Below are positions 32,080-35,471 of a stretch of DNA of 35,471 nt, one piece after another. The notes below the pieces were generated by a model, which was not told where the DNA came from, made no database searches, and was given only the letters and a program-made list of their open reading frames with translations. The position numbers were made by a program, and so were the translations under genes. Source of the stretch: Eubacterium sp. (GTDB taxonomy: Bacteria > Bacillota > Clostridia > Lachnospirales > Lachnospiraceae); NCBI GenBank assembly GCA_017459345.1, contig JAFUDC010000054.1, positions 1 through 35,471 on the forward strand. The letters run 5' to 3'. How positions within the stretch are numbered: position 1 is the first letter of the stretch; each line of letters begins with the position of its first letter.

Positions 32080-33158
32080 TGGCGAATCGCAGTGTTGTAC
32101 CCTTCGGACCCCAGCATCCGGTTCTGCCGGAACCAATCCATCTTGATCTTGTCATTGAGGATGAGAAGGTGGTGGAGGCGGTTCCCTCTATCGGCTTTAT
32201 CCATCGCGGTCTGGAGAGTTTAGTTGCAAAAAAAGATTTTAACGAGATGGTCTATGTGGCAGAGAGAACCTGCGGAATCTGCAGCTTCATGCACGGCATG
32301 GGCTACTGTGAGAGTGTGGAGCACATCATGGGAGTGGATGTTCCTGTCCGGGCCAGATATCTAAGGACCATCTGGTGCGAGATGTCCAGAATCCACAGCC
32401 ACCTTCTATGGCTGGGTCTCCTGGCGGATGCCTTCGGCTTTGAGAGCTTATTTTATGAGTGCTGGCGTATCCGGGAGAGGATCCTTGATATGGTGGAGAT
32501 GACCACGGGAGGACGGCTTATTTCCTCCGTAAATAAGGTGGGCGGCGTCATAAAGGATATCAATCCGGAGATGCAGAAAGCCATACTCCTGGCAGTCACT
32601 GAGATAGAAAAGGAACTTAAAAGCGTACAGAAGACCTTTATGAAGGATTATTCCGTTCAGTCCCGCCTGAAGGGGGTAGGTGTCCTGACCAAAGACCAGG
32701 TGCATGATCTGGGCTCCTCAGGTCCCTTTGCCAGGGCAAGCGGCGTTCAGGTTGACATGAGAAGACGGGGATACGCCGCCTATGGGGACATGGACTTTGA
32801 GATTGCCTACTCCAACGAGGGAGATTCCTATGCAAGGTGTGACGTCAGGATCCGGGAGCTGTTTACCTCCATCTCCATCATCCGCCAGGCCATCGAAAAG
32901 CTTCCTGACAGCGAGCTTTTCGTGCCGGTCAAGGGTAACCCCAACGGGGAGTACTTTATGAGGGTGGAGCAGCCAAGAGGTGAGGCTATATACTATGTCA
33001 AGGGGAGCGGCAAGAAGTTTATCGACCGCCTGAGAATCCGGACCCCCACCTTTGCCAACCTGCCCGGTCTCTGCGAGACCCTGAAAGGTGCAGATTATGC
33101 CGATGTTCCCCTGCTGATTCTGACCATTGACCCATGTATCAGCTGTACTGAGCGATAG
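32079..33158 (+). CDS. echE: Ech-type [NiFe] hydrogenase large subunit E (NuoD-like)
   Basis: The catalytic subunit that makes or oxidises H2 has 359 residues. Both Ni-binding motifs are present: ERTCGICSFMHG (Cys65, Cys68) and DPCISCTER at the very end (Cys353, Cys356). This shows it is a true NiFe hydrogenase, not a NuoD. The chain stops right after DPCxxCxxR, where other large subunits have a tail removed by a protease during maturation; so no tail cleavage should be needed. RBS AAAGGAGGAG precedes ATG. Confidence 0.95.
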   Translation: MANRSVVPFGPQHPVLPEPIHLDLVIEDEKVVEAVPSIGFIHRGLESLVAKKDFNEMVYVAERTCGICSFMHGMGYCESVEHIMGVDVPVRARYLRTIWCEMSRIHSHLLWLGLLADAFGFESLFYECWRIRERILDMVEMTTGGRLISSVNKVGGVIKDINPEMQKAILLAVTEIEKELKSVQKTFMKDYSVQSRLKGVGVLTKDQVHDLGSSGPFARASGVQVDMRRRGYAAYGDMDFEIAYSNEGDSYARCDVRIRELFTSISIIRQAIEKLPDSELFVPVKGNPNGEYFMRVEQPRGEAIYYVKGSGKKFIDRLRIRTPTFANLPGLCETLKGADYADVPLLILTIDPCISCTER

Positions 33159-33173
33159 AGAGGAGGTAATTTC

Positions 33174-33719
33174 ATGCCAAAGGGAATCATGCCAAGAAGC
33201 ATCATGACATTTACCGGAACCATGCTGAAAAACCTCTTTTCCCGGCCGGTAACAAAAAACTATCCTGCTGAGCCGGCAGTTTATCCGGAGCGGAGCAGGG
33301 GTCACATTGAGATCAGCATCGATGACTGCATCTCCTGCGGACTCTGCGTCAGGTCCTGTCCCACCGGAACCATCTCGGTGGATAAAAAAGCGGGAAGCTG
33401 GACCATCAACCGCTTTGACTGTATTGCCTGCGGCTACTGCGTGGAGAAGTGTCCGAAAAAGTGCCTTCACATGGTACCCGGTTATCAGGAACCCATGGGG
33501 GAGAAGGCGGAAGCCATATACCGCATTTCCCCTGAAGTGATGGCAGAGCGGGCGGCTAAGGCAGCAGAAGCAGCAAAGAAGGCGGCAGCCGCCAAAGCTG
33601 CTAAGGCAGCGGCCGCCAGGGCCAAGGCGGAAGCGGAAGCAAAAACAGATGCGGCAGCGAAGGCTGAGGAGAAATCAAAAGAGTCAGCAGCCATGGAGAA
33701 AGCGGAGGTGACCGGCTGA
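33174..33719 (+). CDS. echF: Ech-type hydrogenase ferredoxin-like subunit F with an Ala/Lys-rich tail
   Basis: This 181-residue electron-transfer subunit is NuoI-like. Two [4Fe-4S] sites are seen: Cys52, 55, 58, 62 and Cys83, 86, 89, 93. It should pass electrons from reduced ferredoxin to the small subunit. After residue 118 it carries about 60 residues made almost only of Ala, Lys, Glu and Arg, probably a long charged helix; typical EchF proteins end before this. RBS GAGGAGG precedes ATG. Its stop overlaps the hypC start (TGATG). Confidence 0.92.
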   Translation: MPKGIMPRSIMTFTGTMLKNLFSRPVTKNYPAEPAVYPERSRGHIEISIDDCISCGLCVRSCPTGTISVDKKAGSWTINRFDCIACGYCVEKCPKKCLHMVPGYQEPMGEKAEAIYRISPEVMAERAAKAAEAAKKAAAAKAAKAAAARAKAEAEAKTDAAAKAEEKSKESAAMEKAEVTG

Positions 33720-33937
33720 TGTGTGTCGCATTACCAGGCAGGGTGATTTCTGTTGATCATAAAAGCCGCCAGGCCCAGGTTGATTTTAACGGCAGCCAGG
33801 TCACAGCCCGGGCCGGCCTGGTTGCTGTTAATCCCGGCGACCGGGTTCTGTTTCACGCAGGCTGCATCCTGCAGAAGGTATCTGACCAGGAAGCAGATGA
33901 ACTTGCTGCTTTGATGGAAGAGCTGGGGGCAATGTGA
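33719..33937 (+). CDS. hypC: Hydrogenase maturation chaperone HypC
   Basis: This 72-residue chaperone carries the Fe(CN)2CO precursor together with HypD and delivers it to the large subunit. It begins MCVALPGRV, with the essential Cys2, and keeps the small beta-barrel pattern (VAVNPGDRVLFHAGCILQKV). It is coupled to echF by a one-base overlap, which ties maturation to expression of this hydrogenase. Confidence 0.95.
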   Translation: MCVALPGRVISVDHKSRQAQVDFNGSQVTARAGLVAVNPGDRVLFHAGCILQKVSDQEADELAALMEELGAM

Positions 33938-34011
33938 GGAATAATAATTGCGGAATATTACTTTAATAAGGCTGCTCTTTCTATTAAAAATATATTTAGG
34001 GGATCAAATAA

Positions 34012-35058
34012 ATGGATATTGCTCTAAATCATATCAAAGAATTCTTAAAATCATATGATGGCCCGCCCATGCGTATCATGGAGGTCTGCGGCAGCCACAC
34101 CGGTGCCATTGCGAAAGAAGGGATATACTCCCTTCTTTCGCCGTCTATAAAGCTGTTATCCGGGCCGGGATGCCCGGTCTGCGTGACACCGACTGCCTAC
34201 ATTGACAGGCTGATTGAGCTGTCATTAGAGCCTTCTACCTGTGTGGTTACTTTTGGTGATCTGCTTCGGGTGCCGGGAAGTAGGTCCAGTCTTTCCCAGA
34301 TGAAAGGGGAGGGGGCCAGGGTTGAGATGGTATACTCACCCATGGATACCATAAAGCTTGCCAGACAGGAGCCGGATACCAGATTCATCTTTGCGGCAGT
34401 GGGCTTTGAGACAACCACGCCGGTCTATGCGGTTATGCTTGATCAGATATTGGAAGAGCATATTCCCAATGTCAGATTGCTGACCGCTTTGAAGAATATG
34501 CCTGAGGTGATTGACTCTCTGCTTAGTCAGAATGCCTCTTTAGATGGCTTCCTGGCCCCCGGCCATGTATCCGTGGTAACCGGCAGCCATGTATTTCTTC
34601 CTCTGGCGGAAAAATACCAGGTTCCCTTCGGGGTTGCCGGCTTTAGCGGAGAAGAAATTCTGCTGGCCCTCTACGGGATTGTAAAAGCCAGGGGGCAGGG
34701 AAGGGTGATGAACTTCTATCCATCCGTCGTCAGTGCCCAGGGGAATAGAGAGGCACAGAAGATGGTCGACCGATACTTTGAAAAGGCTGATGCTGCCTGG
34801 AGGGGACTGGGTCTGGTTCCCGGATCAGGCAGGATTCTGAGGCCGGAATATGCAGCCTACGATGCCGGCAGCAGGGAACTGACGGAAGATCATAAGAAAA
34901 ATCCTGCCTGCTGCTGCGACCAGGTTCTGATGGGGAAGATGTCTCCCACCAGCTGTCCTCTCTTTGGAAAAGCCTGCACACCCTTAAAACCCCAGGGGGC
35001 ATGTATGGTATCAAGGGAGGGGAACTGCTTTTCTTACTTTGTCAATCACAGAGAATAG
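34012..35058 (+). CDS. hypD: Hydrogenase maturation protein HypD
   Basis: HypD is the Fe-S scaffold on which the Fe(CN)2CO group is assembled with HypC and HypE. The 348 residues show MEVCGSHTGAIAKEGI, LSGPGCPVCVTP, TFGDLLRVPGS, AAVGFETTTPVYA, and the C-terminal Cys-rich SPTSCPLFGKACTP followed by GACMVSREGNC, whose cysteines bind the [4Fe-4S] cluster. AGGGGAT precedes ATG. A 74-base AT-rich spacer separates it from hypC. Confidence 0.95.
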   Translation: MDIALNHIKEFLKSYDGPPMRIMEVCGSHTGAIAKEGIYSLLSPSIKLLSGPGCPVCVTPTAYIDRLIELSLEPSTCVVTFGDLLRVPGSRSSLSQMKGEGARVEMVYSPMDTIKLARQEPDTRFIFAAVGFETTTPVYAVMLDQILEEHIPNVRLLTALKNMPEVIDSLLSQNASLDGFLAPGHVSVVTGSHVFLPLAEKYQVPFGVAGFSGEEILLALYGIVKARGQGRVMNFYPSVVSAQGNREAQKMVDRYFEKADAAWRGLGLVPGSGRILRPEYAAYDAGSRELTEDHKKNPACCCDQVLMGKMSPTSCPLFGKACTPLKPQGACMVSREGNCFSYFVNHRE

Positions 35059-35060
35059 AA

Positions 35061-35280
35061 TGTCTGAATATAGATAATTGCGAAACTCGTGTCAGGCTCG
35101 AAAAAATGATTCCTAAAGTTGCACGTTTGAATAGACAATTATCAAAAAATGTACGACAAAGATGTACTTTAGTACAGATTTGGCGAACCTTTTGCAGAGA
35201 ATTGTCCAGGCAACAGTGTGACGTAGGAACATTTTCGAGTCACGACAGAGTTTCGCAATTACCTAAGATTTTCGCAGACA
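35061..35280. repeat. 220-bp imperfect palindrome filling the hypD-hypE gap
   Basis: The two halves, each about 110 bases, are inverted, diverged copies of each other (roughly three quarters identical by eye). Ends are TGTCTG (35061-35066) and CAGACA (35275-35280). TAATTGCGAAACTC (35075-35088) matches GAGTTTCGCAATTA (35248-35261), and the centre is TGTACT-TT-AGTACA (35163-35176). It starts two bases after the hypD stop and ends at the hypE ribosome binding site. Confidence 0.85.
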
Positions 35281-35293
35281 GAAAGGAAGCCAC

Positions 35294-35471
35294 ATGAATA
35301 ACAATGACCGCATCAGTATGGTTCATGGCAGCGGCGGCCTAGCCACCAATGAACTGATCGATAATATTTTTGCTCAGGAATTTAATAATGACACCTTATA
35401 TGCCATGGAGGACAGTGCTGTGGTGGCAGGTTCAGGCCGGATTGCAATTACCACTGACAGCTTTGTGGTGA
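35294..35471 (+). CDS. hypE: Hydrogenase maturation protein HypE (5' part, runs off the window)
   Basis: The first 59 codons read ISMVHGSGGLATNELIDNIF and ITTDSFVV, the N-terminal motifs of HypE/PurM-type proteins. HypE dehydrates the carbamoyl group from HypF to form the cyanide ligands. GAAAGGAAG precedes ATG. The large palindrome lies between it and hypD, so its expression may be uncoupled from hypCD. Confidence 0.93.
   Translation, partial: MNNNDRISMVHGSGGLATNELIDNIFAQEFNNDTLYAMEDSAVVAGSGRIAITTDSFVV

Noticed and set aside
33780-33960. A frameshift or missing part of HypC
   Set aside because: Seventy-two residues is normal for HypC and Cys2 is present.
35001-35297. 98-residue frame across the hypD end and the palindrome
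   Set aside because: It overlaps hypD in another frame and runs through the inverted repeat; no ribosome binding site or recognisable motif.

Overview
The window looks like a chromosomal segment of an anaerobic Firmicute, most probably a Lachnospiraceae-type Clostridium. The reasons are strong AGGAGG ribosome binding sites, moderate GC content, a short-form HisG next to HisZ, an Ech-type energy-converting [NiFe] hydrogenase, a two-gene SufC/SufB-like pair, a cobalamin riboswitch and MATE, oligopeptide-ABC and P1B-ATPase genes of clostridial style. Species assignment is an inference; there is no rRNA or tRNA gene here.

Region 1 (1-4979) is the end of a histidine operon: hisZ (3' end), hisG, hisD, hisB and a long hisIE, then an RluA-type pseudouridine synthase. 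hisD is full length but carries an in-frame TAG where the family has Tyr. HisIE carries an extra N-terminal HisF-like domain that appears catalytically dead. Region 2 (5055-6734) is a secreted CHAP-domain wall hydrolase with a 12-residue Asp/Gln repeat, ended by a long hairpin terminator. Region 3 (6887-11166) is a sufC-sufB-like iron-sulfur assembly pair. Its sufC is split by a complete 2.5-kb group II intron inserted antisense to the gene, so splicing of the sufC mRNA cannot repair it.

Region 4 (about 11470-22453) is the most intriguing block. A cobalamin riboswitch with its own terminator precedes a long co-directional cluster: a family-5 solute-binding lipoprotein, two permeases, two ATPases, a second periplasmic-binding-fold protein, two M14-type (AstE/AspA-like) metallo-deacylases (the second with a His-rich tail) and a MATE exporter. 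This looks like a B12-repressed uptake-and-processing system for an amide- or acyl-type compound or a metal chelate. Region 5 (22459-26307) is a metal-resistance operon: an ArsR/SmtB repressor with an alpha5 Zn site, operator-like inverted repeats at its promoter, and a PIB-type ATPase with three HMA domains and a roughly 190-residue His/Cys-rich repeat insert. It ends in a hairpin of the same family as the one at 6690.

Region 6 (26364-28450) is glnA with a clear promoter, followed by a non-coding stretch rich in inverted repeats. Region 7 (28451-35471) is echABCDEF followed by hypC, hypD and the start of hypE. The spacer between hypD and hypE is filled almost exactly by a 220-bp imperfect palindrome. 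A recurring theme of the right half is transition-metal handling (Co/B12, Zn/Cd, Ni), which suits a cell that makes a nickel hydrogenase.
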